Shown here: piece after piece, positions 24,996 through 33,701 of the stretch
How positions within the stretch are numbered: the stretch's first letter is position 1
Layout of the letters: each line of letters begins with the position of its first letter
NCBI GenBank assembly: GCA_015523445.1
Contig: WAKG01000003.1
Span: 1-38,927 of the forward strand
Reading direction: 5' to 3'
Length of the DNA: 38,927 bases
From: Desulfurococcales archaeon
Lineage (GTDB): Archaea; Thermoproteota; Thermoprotei_A; Sulfolobales; Acidilobaceae
Translations under genes and position numbers: made by a program
Notes under the pieces: model-generated
Databases searched by the model: none
The model's input: only the letters and a program-made list of their open reading frames with translations
Told to the model about the DNA's origin: nothing

Positions 24996-25329
24996 ATCCA
25001 TCATAATAGCGGTTCTAGGAGTAGCCCTCTACATCGCTATAGTATACTTAGCTCCGAGCCCACTAAACATAATGGCAGCTCCCGTGGCTACTGGAATCCT
25101 AGTGTCTAGGAGTTCCCGTCACATGGGATCTTTAAAAGCATTTCTACTTGGAGCGGCTGTAGGTATCTCCTCGTATCTGGCATTTCTACTCTACACTGGC
25201 AGTTTGCCCATAGTTCTGACAATATCCATGGAGCTAGCTGGCCCTCTGGGGGTTATCTCACCCATAATCTACCATGGAGTAGCTACGGGGCTAGTCTCAC
25301 TAGTAGCTGTGGAGGTAGCCCGTTCATGA
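24979..25329 (+). CDS. Small membrane protein, hypothetical
   Basis: About 116 residues with three to four hydrophobic segments (SIIIAVLGVALYIAIVYLA, IMAAPVATGILV, AFLLGAAVGISSYLAFLLY, a C-terminal stretch). Family not recognised. The ORF track starts at TTG 24964; ATG 24979 after CAGGGG is more likely and still overlaps the end of the acylase gene. Its stop overlaps the next start as ATGA, so three genes appear translationally coupled. Confidence 0.65.
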   Translation: MVRVARSIIIAVLGVALYIAIVYLAPSPLNIMAAPVATGILVSRSSRHMGSLKAFLLGAAVGISSYLAFLLYTGSLPIVLTISMELAGPLGVISPIIYHGVATGLVSLVAVEVARS

Positions 25330-25958
25330 GGCCATATACTATAGTTTTCTCTACAGAAACTGTGGATGGTAGGATTGCAGATCCCACCGGGTTCTCACAG
25401 CTTAGCTGTATCGAGGACTTTATCCTACAACATACACTTCGTGCTAGAGTGGATGCTGTAATGGTCGGAAGTAGGACTGCTATTATGGATAACCCTAGGC
25501 TCACCGTCAGGCTGTCCAGCGGATGGAGCCCCTTACGGGTAGTTATAGATTCTAAGCTTAGGGTACCGCCTTCTGCTAGGGTCTTCAGTGTTCCGGGCAA
25601 AGGGGTTCTAGTCACGGTAGAGGGCCATAGTAGTGAGAGGCTCTTGGAGTATAGAAGGAGGGGGGTAGTTGTTGTGGAGAGTGGTAGGGGTAGGGTTGAT
25701 CTTAGAGATGCTGTTGAGCGTTTAGCTGGGATGGGTGTTAGGAGGCTTATGGTTGAGGGGGGTGGTGGCTTGAACTATGCACTCTTGTCTTATAGGCTGG
25801 TTGATGAGGTATGGGTTACTATAGCTCCCTACGTGTTTGGAGCTGGGAGGTCTATGTTTGAGGGTGATAAAGGTATTAGGGCTAGGCTTGCCCTATATTA
25901 TAATAAAATATTGTGTGGGGGTTGGGTTCATCTCCGCTATAGGGTTGTTTACCACTAG
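25326..25958 (+). CDS. RibD C-terminal-domain reductase (diaminohydroxy-ribosylaminopyrimidine phosphate reductase-like)
   Basis: A 210-residue single-domain reductase, the archaeal form that uses NADPH to reduce the ribosyl group of the riboflavin intermediate. Recognisable blocks are STETVDGRIAD at the N terminus, VMVGSRTAIMDNPRLTVR and LMVEGGGGLNYALL. In archaea this step precedes deamination and also feeds F420 and FAD synthesis. ATG start overlapping the previous stop by 4 nt. The stop shares CTAG with the convergent Tes gene. Confidence 0.85.
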   Translation: MRPYTIVFSTETVDGRIADPTGFSQLSCIEDFILQHTLRARVDAVMVGSRTAIMDNPRLTVRLSSGWSPLRVVIDSKLRVPPSARVFSVPGKGVLVTVEGHSSERLLEYRRRGVVVVESGRGRVDLRDAVERLAGMGVRRLMVEGGGGLNYALLSYRLVDEVWVTIAPYVFGAGRSMFEGDKGIRARLALYYNKILCGGWVHLRYRVVYH

Positions 25959-27775
25959 AATATTATACCTTTGTAGGCCTCCTTATATATGGGATGGTTC
26001 CTCATTAGCTTTACATACTTGGCCCTGTTGTACTTCTCTCCTGGGTTAAATGCCTTCGTCTCTAGGTCTTTCACGTATAGCTCTAGTGGCTGCTTGTATT
26101 TCTCCTGTACATAGTCTCTGTATAGGCTCTCCATCACGTTGAAGGTGCAGAATGGTATTATCCTGCCGTCTGGTGATAGGTAGTGTATGTTGCACCTCCT
26201 GACTCTAGTTACATCGTAGTTATATAGGTCCATGAAGTGCATCATGCCTAGGAACATCATGTGATAGTGTAGTTCTCCAAGGGCGTCGTAGTTCCTCTTT
26301 AGGAACACCTTTACTAGTAGCTTGTCGAAGCTTAGACCTTTTGGCATCTTCTTCACGTCTACGAACTTCTTTAGATCGACCATTGCCCTTAGCATCGCTA
26401 GCTTTTTGCTTCCACCACTGAGTATGTCTATCCTTCTCTCGTCAAGCCACTCCATGAATGCAATTACATCGAAGAACTCTGTTAGTGGAATGAACTTCTT
26501 GGGAAGGCCTTGCTCGTCTCTCTCGAAGAATATGTATGTTCCTGCTCCACACATTGGGTGGTTACTCATACAGAACTGGGGCACTGTTACAACTGACTCT
26601 ATGAACTTAGCGAACTTGGCTGCAGCTGGTATGGGGTACCATGCCTCTGGCGGTATCTGGTTGTCTGTTTGTTCAGCTATTCTATGTATTGCGTCTGCAA
26701 TTGTGATCCTCATCCTCTCCCTCTCGTGCTTCTTCATCTGCCCGCTCAGGCTTACTGGCTGGAAGTTTACTGCCCTAACTATATCCACATGCTTTACCCC
26801 AAACCTTATTATATCGCCTAGCTCGTGGTCGTTGATCGTCTTGATCACAGTGGGTACCAGGACGACACTGGTCATTCCAGCTTTCCTGAATACCTCGAAT
26901 GTGAATGGAACCTCGTAGTGGTTCTTCCAGTTGACCTTGGGGGTGACACCATCGAAGCTCATGTAGACCGTGTTTACACCCGCCTTCCTCAGGCTCCTAG
27001 TGTACTCTACCGCATAGTCGGGATCGTTGAAGTACATCTCGGCAAACTTTATCCCGTTGGTGTTGAGCTGGACATGCCTTACTCCCTCCTCTTTTAGCAT
27101 CTTTATGACTTCCACAAGGTCCTCCCTAACCGTTGGCTCTCCACCTGTTATCTGGACTACCATGGTAAAGCCCTGCTTCTTCAGCTGGCGTACCTGGAAC
27201 CTCAGGTTCTCCAGGTCTGGCTCGTATACGTAGCCAGCTTTTTCGGCGTAGAAGAAGCAGTAGAAGCAGGCTATATTACACCTATTTGTGACCACCAGGT
27301 TTGCTAGGGCTGTGTGGTTCTCATGCATACTGCATAGGCCACAGTTGTAGGGGCAGGGTGCTGAGAGTGTTAAGTACGCCTTTACTAGCCCGGGCCCCTT
27401 ACCTGTTTCTTCGAACTTCATCATGTGTCTATATAGTTCTGCATCTCCATAGTAGAGTTCTTCTATTTCACCATGTTCTGGACAGATCTTTCTTAAGTAG
27501 ATCTTTCCATCCCTCTCGAGGACCCTTGCTGGGAGTAGCCTCATACAGTAGGGGCATAGGCTGCTGGTTACCCTAACATGACGCTCTCCAGCCCTCAGCT
27601 TTGGCATCGGGCCTCCTATTGGAATCTTCTTCTCAGCTATCTCAACGTATACCTCCCCGTTCTCACGTATAAGCCTGGCAGGTGCTGGCAGTGTCTGGGT
27701 CTTCTCTATCCTTAGCACCTTCTTCTCTGCCACTGCCACCAGGCTACACCTCTGTAGAACTCTTCTCTGTTTCAC
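25955..27775 (-). CDS. tes: Radical SAM tetraether lipid synthase, Tes/GDGT-MAS-like
   Basis: Homologue of the MJ0619-type enzyme that joins the phytanyl chains of archaeol to make membrane-spanning tetraethers. The radical SAM motif is CNIACFYC (166, 170, 173), with TGGEPT following. Extra cysteine groups match the several metal sites of Tes: CPYC (74, 77) and KICPEHG (98) at the N terminus, PCPYNCGLC (141-148) just before the core, CMSNHPMC, and RRCNIHYLSPDGRIIPFC near the C terminus. At 606 aa it is slightly longer than some relatives. GTG start 24 nt after a strong TTATATATCC box, so probably leaderless. Confidence 0.87.
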   Translation of the reverse strand: MKQRRVLQRCSLVAVAEKKVLRIEKTQTLPAPARLIRENGEVYVEIAEKKIPIGGPMPKLRAGERHVRVTSSLCPYCMRLLPARVLERDGKIYLRKICPEHGEIEELYYGDAELYRHMMKFEETGKGPGLVKAYLTLSAPCPYNCGLCSMHENHTALANLVVTNRCNIACFYCFFYAEKAGYVYEPDLENLRFQVRQLKKQGFTMVVQITGGEPTVREDLVEVIKMLKEEGVRHVQLNTNGIKFAEMYFNDPDYAVEYTRSLRKAGVNTVYMSFDGVTPKVNWKNHYEVPFTFEVFRKAGMTSVVLVPTVIKTINDHELGDIIRFGVKHVDIVRAVNFQPVSLSGQMKKHERERMRITIADAIHRIAEQTDNQIPPEAWYPIPAAAKFAKFIESVVTVPQFCMSNHPMCGAGTYIFFERDEQGLPKKFIPLTEFFDVIAFMEWLDERRIDILSGGSKKLAMLRAMVDLKKFVDVKKMPKGLSFDKLLVKVFLKRNYDALGELHYHMMFLGMMHFMDLYNYDVTRVRRCNIHYLSPDGRIIPFCTFNVMESLYRDYVQEKYKQPLELYVKDLETKAFNPGEKYNRAKYVKLMRNHPIYKEAYKGIIF

Positions 27776-27793
27776 AAAATAAAATATCGTCCA

Positions 27794-27803
27794 GGATATA
27801 TAA
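27794..27803 (-). promoter_or_regulatory. TATA box of tes
   Basis: TTATATATCC on the minus strand, centred 24 nt before GTG 27775. It is among the strongest TATA boxes in the window and predicts a leaderless mRNA. Confidence 0.65.
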
Positions 27804-27858
27804 GGGTTTCCCTTTCTGAAAGGGCAAGAACCTTCTAATACACACTGATCTCAACACT

Positions 27859-27869
27859 AAAATATATAC
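27859..27869 (+). promoter_or_regulatory. TATA box of thioredoxin gene
   Basis: AAAATATATAC, centred 25 nt before ATG 27890, so transcription should begin at the start codon. It stands back to back with the tes promoter; the two genes diverge from separate boxes about 65 bp apart. Confidence 0.65.
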
Positions 27870-27889
27870 ACTAAAATACTACTTTAACA

Positions 27890-28378
27890 ATGTCAACACG
27901 ATCCCAGGCCACGGAGACTTTAAAGTCCCCTGATACACCCAGCCTAGTGCTGGTGAAGAGTATAGTGTCAACACGTGAAATAGCTGCAGACTTAGCCAAG
28001 GCACTCAGGGCAAGAGCATCACTCATAGAGAGGATGTCCAAGGACCCTGTTATAGAGGTTAACACAAGCAACCTGGATAAAATACTCTCTAGCCACGACC
28101 TAGTCTTCCTATACTTCACTGCAGAGTGGTGCGGTCCATGCATAACATTCCTATCTACTATAAGAGAGGTAGCGGCTACTCTAGAAGATCCCAGAATATT
28201 GTGGAGCAAGGTTGATGTTGATAAGAGCTTTACCATAGCTGATAGGTACGGTGTTAATCACATACCCTCAATGCTTATACTATATAAGGGAAGAGTAATT
28301 GACTCGATCGTCGGCACAATGTCTAAGGATAAACTAGAGAAGAAAATTAAAGGTTACATAGATACCTATCTCAAGTAG
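27890..28378 (+). CDS. Thioredoxin-family protein with N-terminal extension
   Basis: The thioredoxin fold occupies about residues 55-160, with the active site EWCGPC (Cys81, Cys84) and cis-proline in HIPSML. The first 50 residues are a helical, charged extension not seen in classical 105-residue thioredoxins. No signal peptide is obvious, so it probably acts in the cytoplasm. Archaeal thioredoxins reduce protein disulfides; no reductase gene is visible nearby. The two-cysteine motif is intact. Confidence 0.9.
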   Translation: MSTRSQATETLKSPDTPSLVLVKSIVSTREIAADLAKALRARASLIERMSKDPVIEVNTSNLDKILSSHDLVFLYFTAEWCGPCITFLSTIREVAATLEDPRILWSKVDVDKSFTIADRYGVNHIPSMLILYKGRVIDSIVGTMSKDKLEKKIKGYIDTYLK

Positions 28379-28431
28379 AATAACCTGTATAGAACTAGGA
28401 CCCCAGCGAGAGCTGTCAGGGGGCAAGCCCA

Positions 28432-29649
28432 TTGTTAAGGAGGATCCATACACTCCTGGACACTGCCATGACTGGGAAAAGAAGGCTAATAGTAGATTTG
28501 GGTATAGCCCTATTAGCCCTAGGATCCTATAAAGCCCTGTCCAGCTATGTTCACGGAGAAGAGCATGAGGTCCTAACTCTAGGGTTAGCCGCGCTCCTTA
28601 TACTACTCTCAGGCCACATAGCATCTATCCTGCTTCTACCCGTCGCCATTATAGAGATCATACTGGGAATGGCTGCTGCAGGTTTCGGGGCCAAGCCAGG
28701 CGAGGGCCTTGTACTACTCTCCAATATTGGGGCCAACCTACTCCTATTCATGGCTGGAGCAGAGATCGACGTGAAACTCCTTAGAAGGAGGGCCCTTCAC
28801 GCCTTCCTATTAGGCTTCCTGGGGTTCATGTCACCTGGCCTATTAGCCTTGGGATTATCAATGGTATATGGACTATCTGGGGCCCCCGTCCTAATAATGC
28901 TGGCAGGCTTCTCCGCAACTAGTGTGGCCCTCACCTATAGTATACTTAAGAACAGTGGCTTAACAGCTAGCCGGCATGGACAGCTAGCGCTAACCGCTGC
29001 TATGGTAGCTGACATTATTGGTATGATAGCTCTCAGCTTGGCTACGGCCTCAATTGATCCAACTATAGGCCTCTACGTGCTGATCCTGCTCTCCGCCCTG
29101 CTACTGGGCCCCTTGCTCCCCAGGGTTAGCGGAGCTCCTTTCGAACTCGAGGTTAGGCTTATAACAATGACTATAATTATTCTTGGAGTCCTTAGTGAGA
29201 TACTTGGAATGCACTCAGTACTAACAAGCTTCATACTTGGGGTTGTAGCCTCTGAGACTGTTAGAAGTAGTAAGGCTTTCCAGGAGAAGCTTGAGAGTCT
29301 TGCAACCGGATTCTTTACTCCCTTCTTCTTCATAGTATCTGGCATGAGCGTGGATCCATGGCTTCTAGTTGATAATATTATGGTTGTTGCTGGCCTGGGC
29401 CTTGTAGTGGCTGTGTTGAAGATGGCCCCAGCCTATCTGTACTTCACTAGGATCTCTGGAGCCCGTAGCAGGGTTGCTATTATCCTCTCATCTAGTCAGG
29501 TTCCTCTTCTCACAGTCACTATTATAGCTGGTAATGTTGGCCTTAATCTAGGATTGATCGGTAAGGACCTGTATATAATCTTGATGGGTACTGTGGTGGT
29601 GACTAGCCTACTGGCCTCGGTTGTATCATCCAGGTTCGTTAGAAGATAG
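28432..29649 (+). CDS. CPA2-type cation/proton antiporter (KefB/NapA-like)
   Basis: The 405-residue protein has about 12-13 hydrophobic segments and the family features [22 protein letters not shown] and [14 protein letters not shown], where the aspartate would bind the ion. The C-terminal RCK nucleotide-binding domain of KefB is absent. It exchanges Na+ or K+ for protons. TTG start after a GGGGG run. The 3' end runs 24 bp into the convergent pncB gene. Confidence 0.85.
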   Translation: MLRRIHTLLDTAMTGKRRLIVDLGIALLALGSYKALSSYVHGEEHEVLTLGLAALLILLSGHIASILLLPVAIIEIILGMAAAGFGAKPGEGLVLLSNIGANLLLFMAGAEIDVKLLRRRALHAFLLGFLGFMSPGLLALGLSMVYGLSGAPVLIMLAGFSATSVALTYSILKNSGLTASRHGQLALTAAMVADIIGMIALSLATASIDPTIGLYVLILLSALLLGPLLPRVSGAPFELEVRLITMTIIILGVLSEILGMHSVLTSFILGVVASETVRSSKAFQEKLESLATGFFTPFFFIVSGMSVDPWLLVDNIMVVAGLGLVVAVLKMAPAYLYFTRISGARSRVAIILSSSQVPLLTVTIIAGNVGLNLGLIGKDLYIILMGTVVVTSLLASVVSSRFVRR

Positions 29650-30810
29650 AGCCTTGAGCTGGTTTAGGACGTAGCGCCTGATCTCATCTATGCTTGGCAG
29701 GTCGCTAACAACACTTCCAGACCTCATGTATATCCTTGTTATGGATCTACAGTTCTTAGGCGGATCACTTAAGAGGCCTATGACCCTGTCGCCGCTACAC
29801 TCATATAATGCTCTTGCCCCAGGTAGCTTACCCCTCTTTGTTACTGGGATCCACTGACCGTTTCTATTAACTTCTACTATGTCCATGCTTATATCTATGT
29901 TAGGTGGCCATGCAATACTTGTTCCTACACCGAACCCGTCTACAACGTCTTTCAGTTGTTGTATTTGCTCTTCATCTATCCCTCCACTAACATATATCTT
30001 TACGTGCTTGTAGCCGTGTATGTCTAGAGTCCATCTTACCTCCTCTACTATATCCCTCATCTTACCCCTCCTGCTACCAGGGGTATCGAGCCTTACCCCA
30101 TGCAGGATCTCGCCCAGTTCCCTGGCTGCCATTAAAGCCTCTTCCCTCTCATCAAGGAACGTATCTACAAGGGCAATTACAGGGGCTTCTCTAGCATAAA
30201 GCTCCGCATATAGCCTCCATGCTTTCCTCTGGTCTCCTATGGCTATTATTAACGCATGCGGCATGGTTCCCCGCGGCTTCAGCCCAAGGTATGCCTCTGA
30301 AAGAGCCCCTGAGACACCGTCTACTCCACCTATATAGGCCGCTCTATCAGCTGCTGGCTGGAGTGCTGGATGGGCGGCTCTAAGGCCGAAGAATAACACT
30401 ATCTTATCTCCTCCTGCAGCAAGTTTTATTCTAGCTGCCTTAGTTGCCACACTAGTTGAGTACCTTAATATACCTAGGATCGCCGTCTCGTACGCTATAA
30501 AGTCGTATAGCCTACCTTCTATCACCATTAGAGGGTCTTTTCTCCTAAATATTGTCCCCTCGGGTATAGAATAGACTTTAACGTCAATATCCTCCAGAAG
30601 CTTTAGAGCCTCTTCCAGACCAGCATAAACTCCCCAGTGGTATCCCTCAGGCAAGCTGTAAGCATGAATCTCTGCCCTGACCAGTAGATCCTGTAGGCCT
30701 GCCTTCTCCAAGATCCTCCTAGTCCTCAAGAAGTATATGTCGGTCGCTAGCCCAGATAGTATGTCATCTGTTGTTGCCATGTATAGCTTGGGTTTGCCCA
30801 AGCCTCCCAC
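29626..30810 (-). CDS. pncB: Nicotinate phosphoribosyltransferase
   Basis: Makes nicotinate mononucleotide from nicotinate and PRPP in NAD salvage. The 394-residue protein has the archaeal-type layout, with the [21 protein letters not shown] terminus and [12 protein letters not shown], matching the phosphate-binding segment of the family. GTG start with TATATAA 29 nt upstream, indicating leaderless transcription; ATG ten codons later is an alternative. It is convergent with the antiporter gene and divergent from the THUMP gene. Confidence 0.92.
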   Translation of the reverse strand: MGGLGKPKLYMATTDDILSGLATDIYFLRTRRILEKAGLQDLLVRAEIHAYSLPEGYHWGVYAGLEEALKLLEDIDVKVYSIPEGTIFRRKDPLMVIEGRLYDFIAYETAILGILRYSTSVATKAARIKLAAGGDKIVLFFGLRAAHPALQPAADRAAYIGGVDGVSGALSEAYLGLKPRGTMPHALIIAIGDQRKAWRLYAELYAREAPVIALVDTFLDEREEALMAARELGEILHGVRLDTPGSRRGKMRDIVEEVRWTLDIHGYKHVKIYVSGGIDEEQIQQLKDVVDGFGVGTSIAWPPNIDISMDIVEVNRNGQWIPVTKRGKLPGARALYECSGDRVIGLLSDPPKNCRSITRIYMRSGSVVSDLPSIDEIRRYVLNQLKALSSNEPG

Positions 30811-30835
30811 CGTCTGCGGCCTGTAGCAGATAGCC

Positions 30836-30870
30836 TATATAACGTTCCGCTACCCAGCTAGGTTATATTA
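30836..30870. promoter_or_regulatory. Divergent promoters: pncB and THUMP gene
   Basis: TTATATAG on the minus strand (30835-30842) lies about 29 nt before pncB GTG 30810. TTATATTA on the plus strand (30863-30870) lies about 43 nt before the THUMP TTG 30910, which has GGGAGG upstream. The two sides thus use different modes: leaderless and SD-led. Confidence 0.55.
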
Positions 30871-30909
30871 CCTAAGAATTGCCAACTTGCTTTACTGGGA
30901 GGATGCTGA

Positions 30910-31431
30910 TTGGCCAGATGGTTTAACTTGATCGTGACCCACCTGCCAGGAAGCCCTGCCAAGCGGGAGGCCATAATGGAGCTTAGAAGGCTTCTCAGGG
31001 ATGAAGTAGATATCGTAGCAACTGCACCCAACATAATCTTCGCTAGAAGTAGGGATCCCGATGACGCAATCTCGAGAATCCGTGGTGGAATAGGAGAGGA
31101 TACGGTAATCTTGAGAGTTATACCTGTTTATAGAGTAGTCGATCCCAATATTGAGGCTGTAAAGAGTGCGGTGGACGACCTCTTGCTTCAGGCTGATCCT
31201 GGAAGTTTCGCTGTGAAGGTTGACGGTTACCTGAGAGATGTTGATGGGTCCCTTATGCATAGGAGAGACGCAGCAGTCAAGATAGCTGAGGGTGTAGACA
31301 GGCCTGTTAACCTAAGTAATCCAGACATACTAGTCTATGTGAAGGTTGTTAAGATAAGGGGCAGATATTCAGCCGCAATATTCGTGGGTCCCCCCTCTAT
31401 GATCCTTTCCACAACCAAGCTAAGGGGATGA
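30910..31431 (+). CDS. THUMP-domain RNA-binding protein (TAN1-like)
   Basis: A 173-residue protein made almost entirely of a THUMP domain with its N-terminal ferredoxin-like part (LIVTHLPGSPAKREAIMELRRLL; core IRVIPVYRVV, C-terminal YVKVVKIRGRYSAAIFVGPPSM). THUMP domains bind tRNA. There is no catalytic domain, so it may assist a separate tRNA-modifying enzyme as eukaryotic Tan1 does for N4-acetylcytidine; that is inference. TTG start with GGGAGG 8 nt upstream. Three nucleotides separate it from the mutase gene. Confidence 0.8.
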   Translation: MARWFNLIVTHLPGSPAKREAIMELRRLLRDEVDIVATAPNIIFARSRDPDDAISRIRGGIGEDTVILRVIPVYRVVDPNIEAVKSAVDDLLLQADPGSFAVKVDGYLRDVDGSLMHRRDAAVKIAEGVDRPVNLSNPDILVYVKVVKIRGRYSAAIFVGPPSMILSTTKLRG

Positions 31432-31434
31432 GGT

Positions 31435-32895
31435 ATGCCCCGCCTCTTCGGGACAGCAGGGATCAGGGGGAGATACCTAGAAACCGTCACACCAGAGCTG
31501 GCATATAGGGTTGGCCTGGCTGTTGCATCCTATATAGGTGGCCAGAGCTCGGCAGTTATAGGGCATGACGTCAGGACTACTAGCCCTCTGCTGGCACAAA
31601 TGGCTGCTGCAGGACTCATGGCTGGCGGGGTTGATGCTCTCTATATAGGCTTGGCTCCTACACCCGTAGTAGCTTATAGTGTGCCGCGGAGCAGGAGCAG
31701 GGCTGGCATCGTGATTACAGCTAGTCATAATCCTCCCCCTGATAATGGTATAAAGGTCTTCAGTGGTGATGGGATGGAGTACACAGTCTCTATGGAGGAG
31801 AACCTTGAGGCCCTTATCCTGAATGGAGATAACGTGAAACTCCACGCTGAATGGGATAGGGTCGGCTCACTCATACACACTGAGGAGTATTTAGACGACT
31901 ACATCAGGCACCTGACCACTGTCATGGAGCCCAGGCGTAGGGGGGAATGGATGAAGATAGCCGTGGACTGCGCTAATGGGGCAGCTAGCAACGTGACACC
32001 CAAGATTCTAAAGCACATGGGCATAGGCAGAATAGTCAGCTTCAACTGTCATCCTGACGGCATGTTCCCTGGCAGGCCTCCAGAGCCTAGGCCAGACGTG
32101 CTAAAGAGTTTCATAAGTAGTATGGAAAACCTGAACCTCCACGCTCTTTTAGCACATGATGGAGACGCGGATAGGCTAGCCTTAGCCATACCCCGGTTTG
32201 GCTTTGTCAAACAGGACCTCTTGATAGCACTCTTCGCTATGCATAAACTGAGGGATAAGAAGGGCGTAATTATAGTGTCAGTAGATGTGGGTATAGAGGT
32301 TGAGGAGATCGTGGAGGCTATGGGTGGTAAGCTTGTTAGGGCTAAGCTGGGTAAGTTGCATGAGAAGCTCAAGGAGGTGCCCGCCGCCCTATTGGCAGCT
32401 GAGCCATGGAAGCTTATAGATCCTTCTTGGGGTCCCTGGGTGGACGGGATATATCAGGCGGCACTGATAGCCAAGATCGCCGTAGAGGAGAGGGCTACCC
32501 CGCTAGACTTGCTAATGAGGCTTCCGTTCTACCCGTCAGCCAGAGTTTCTGTGAAGCTGGCCAGAAGGGAGGATAGAATTAGCCTATACGAGGCTGTCTC
32601 TACAAGACTTCTCTCCGAGGTTGCTAGGGAGGGTGCAACTGTAGATACTCTGGATGGCGTTAAGGTTACGTTTGAAGATAGGACTTGGATCCTTGTTAGA
32701 CCCAGCGGGACTGAGCCTAAGATAAGATTCTACACTCAGGCTACGAGGAAGGATAGATTGGAGGAGATTGTTTCCTCCATGAAAGAGCTTATACTTAGTG
32801 AGGCCAAGAGGCTTGGAATCAGGGTTCTAGGTGTAGAGGAGCAAGTTGATATCGGATTTAGTCTTCAGAGGATCTCTGCGCCCCATACTTCTTAA
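31435..32895 (+). CDS. Phosphohexomutase (phosphoglucosamine/phosphomannomutase family)
   Basis: Alpha-D-phosphohexomutase, 486 aa. The phosphoserine is Ser97 in TASHNPP; the metal loop is DGDADRLA; the phosphate site is RPSGTEPKIRF near residue 425. The sugar-ring loop, usually GExSGH or GEENGG, reads AEPWKL here, so the substrate among glucosamine, mannose and glucose phosphates cannot be assigned. ATG start with GGATGAGGT just before. Its 3' end overlaps the convergent DUF2208-like gene by 38 bp, the longest overlap in the window. Confidence 0.9.
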   Translation: MPRLFGTAGIRGRYLETVTPELAYRVGLAVASYIGGQSSAVIGHDVRTTSPLLAQMAAAGLMAGGVDALYIGLAPTPVVAYSVPRSRSRAGIVITASHNPPPDNGIKVFSGDGMEYTVSMEENLEALILNGDNVKLHAEWDRVGSLIHTEEYLDDYIRHLTTVMEPRRRGEWMKIAVDCANGAASNVTPKILKHMGIGRIVSFNCHPDGMFPGRPPEPRPDVLKSFISSMENLNLHALLAHDGDADRLALAIPRFGFVKQDLLIALFAMHKLRDKKGVIIVSVDVGIEVEEIVEAMGGKLVRAKLGKLHEKLKEVPAALLAAEPWKLIDPSWGPWVDGIYQAALIAKIAVEERATPLDLLMRLPFYPSARVSVKLARREDRISLYEAVSTRLLSEVAREGATVDTLDGVKVTFEDRTWILVRPSGTEPKIRFYTQATRKDRLEEIVSSMKELILSEAKRLGIRVLGVEEQVDIGFSLQRISAPHTS

Positions 32896-33631
32896 CTAAT
32901 TCATATAGCCTCTTGGGATTCCTACTATAGAGTCTCACCTTCATTATACTCCTCTTACCCTCTCTAACTAGCTCTACGAACCCTCTCTTAGTGTTTACTC
33001 TAACCTGGACATCGCTAGGTAGGGGGAACTTTATCCCACTCTTCCCTATTAGGCCTCCGATCACAATCCCTTTATCGGTTAGTGTGTAGGACTGTGGTAT
33101 GTTTATCACCGGCATCTTACCCGCCTTCTTCATGGCAACTATCATAGCAGCCTGATTTATAACGAAGAGACCCTCAAAGAAGACTAGAAATGCTAGGAAA
33201 TGGGCCATCACTTCGCTGTTGCCAGTATAGGTTAGGAAGAACTCGTATAGAGAGTCTATCTGAGGCCATAGCAGGAAGAAATAGGCTATACCAACGAACA
33301 TAGATGCGCTAGTGTACATACTGAACCTGGACTGCTCCTGAAGGTCCTCCATTAATTTCTCATCTTTTAACTGTATATCCCTAATCTTCTCCTCTGAATA
33401 GAGTTTCTTCCCCTCTAGTATTTCCTCCGGCTTGGCTTTACTAATACCCAGAGGGCCTTTGCCTCTTCTAGACTGGATTATAGCCGCTACAATGAACAAT
33501 ATGAATATTATAATGAAAGTCCTTGTCTCCCTACCCAAGATTGCCGCTAGAAGGCTGTAGAGAATTACGAACGCCTGACCCATTAGCAGCCTACTCCTCA
33601 TGTTCTCTATATACGACATCCTAGGCCCCAC
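32858..33631 (-). CDS. Archaeal membrane protein, DUF2208-like
   Basis: 257 residues: two close hydrophobic segments (about 17-50), a charged cytoplasmic loop (52-105), two more segments (about 107-170) and a soluble C-terminal domain of about 80 residues. The layout recalls DUF2208, a crenarchaeal family of unknown function; this match is from memory and tentative. GTG start 28 nt from an ATTATAATA box, so perhaps leaderless; an ATG at 33619 is the alternative. Confidence 0.65.
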   Translation of the reverse strand: MGPRMSYIENMRSRLLMGQAFVILYSLLAAILGRETRTFIIIFILFIVAAIIQSRRGKGPLGISKAKPEEILEGKKLYSEEKIRDIQLKDEKLMEDLQEQSRFSMYTSASMFVGIAYFFLLWPQIDSLYEFFLTYTGNSEVMAHFLAFLVFFEGLFVINQAAMIVAMKKAGKMPVINIPQSYTLTDKGIVIGGLIGKSGIKFPLPSDVQVRVNTKRGFVELVREGKRSIMKVRLYSRNPKRLYELVKKYGAQRSSED

Positions 33632-33654
33632 GTGGTCTATGCGTAAGAACCACC

Positions 33655-33663
33655 ATTATAATA
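33655..33663. promoter_or_regulatory. Palindromic TATA box shared by divergent genes
   Basis: ATTATAATA reads almost the same on both strands. It is centred 28 nt from GTG 33631 of the DUF2208-like gene and 43 nt from GTG 33702 of the amidohydrolase. One box may serve both, or be read in both directions. Confidence 0.5.
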
Positions 33664-33701
33664 GGTTGGCTTGCAACCTCGGCATTCCTGGGATATAGGA
33701 A

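Noticed and set aside
25837-26049. 70-aa plus-strand ORF across the RibD-like reductase/tes junction
   Set aside because: Out of frame with the reductase and opposite tes; no ribosome site.
26322-26918. 198-aa plus-strand ORF antisense to tes
   Set aside because: Opposite a gene with clear radical SAM motifs, and no start context.
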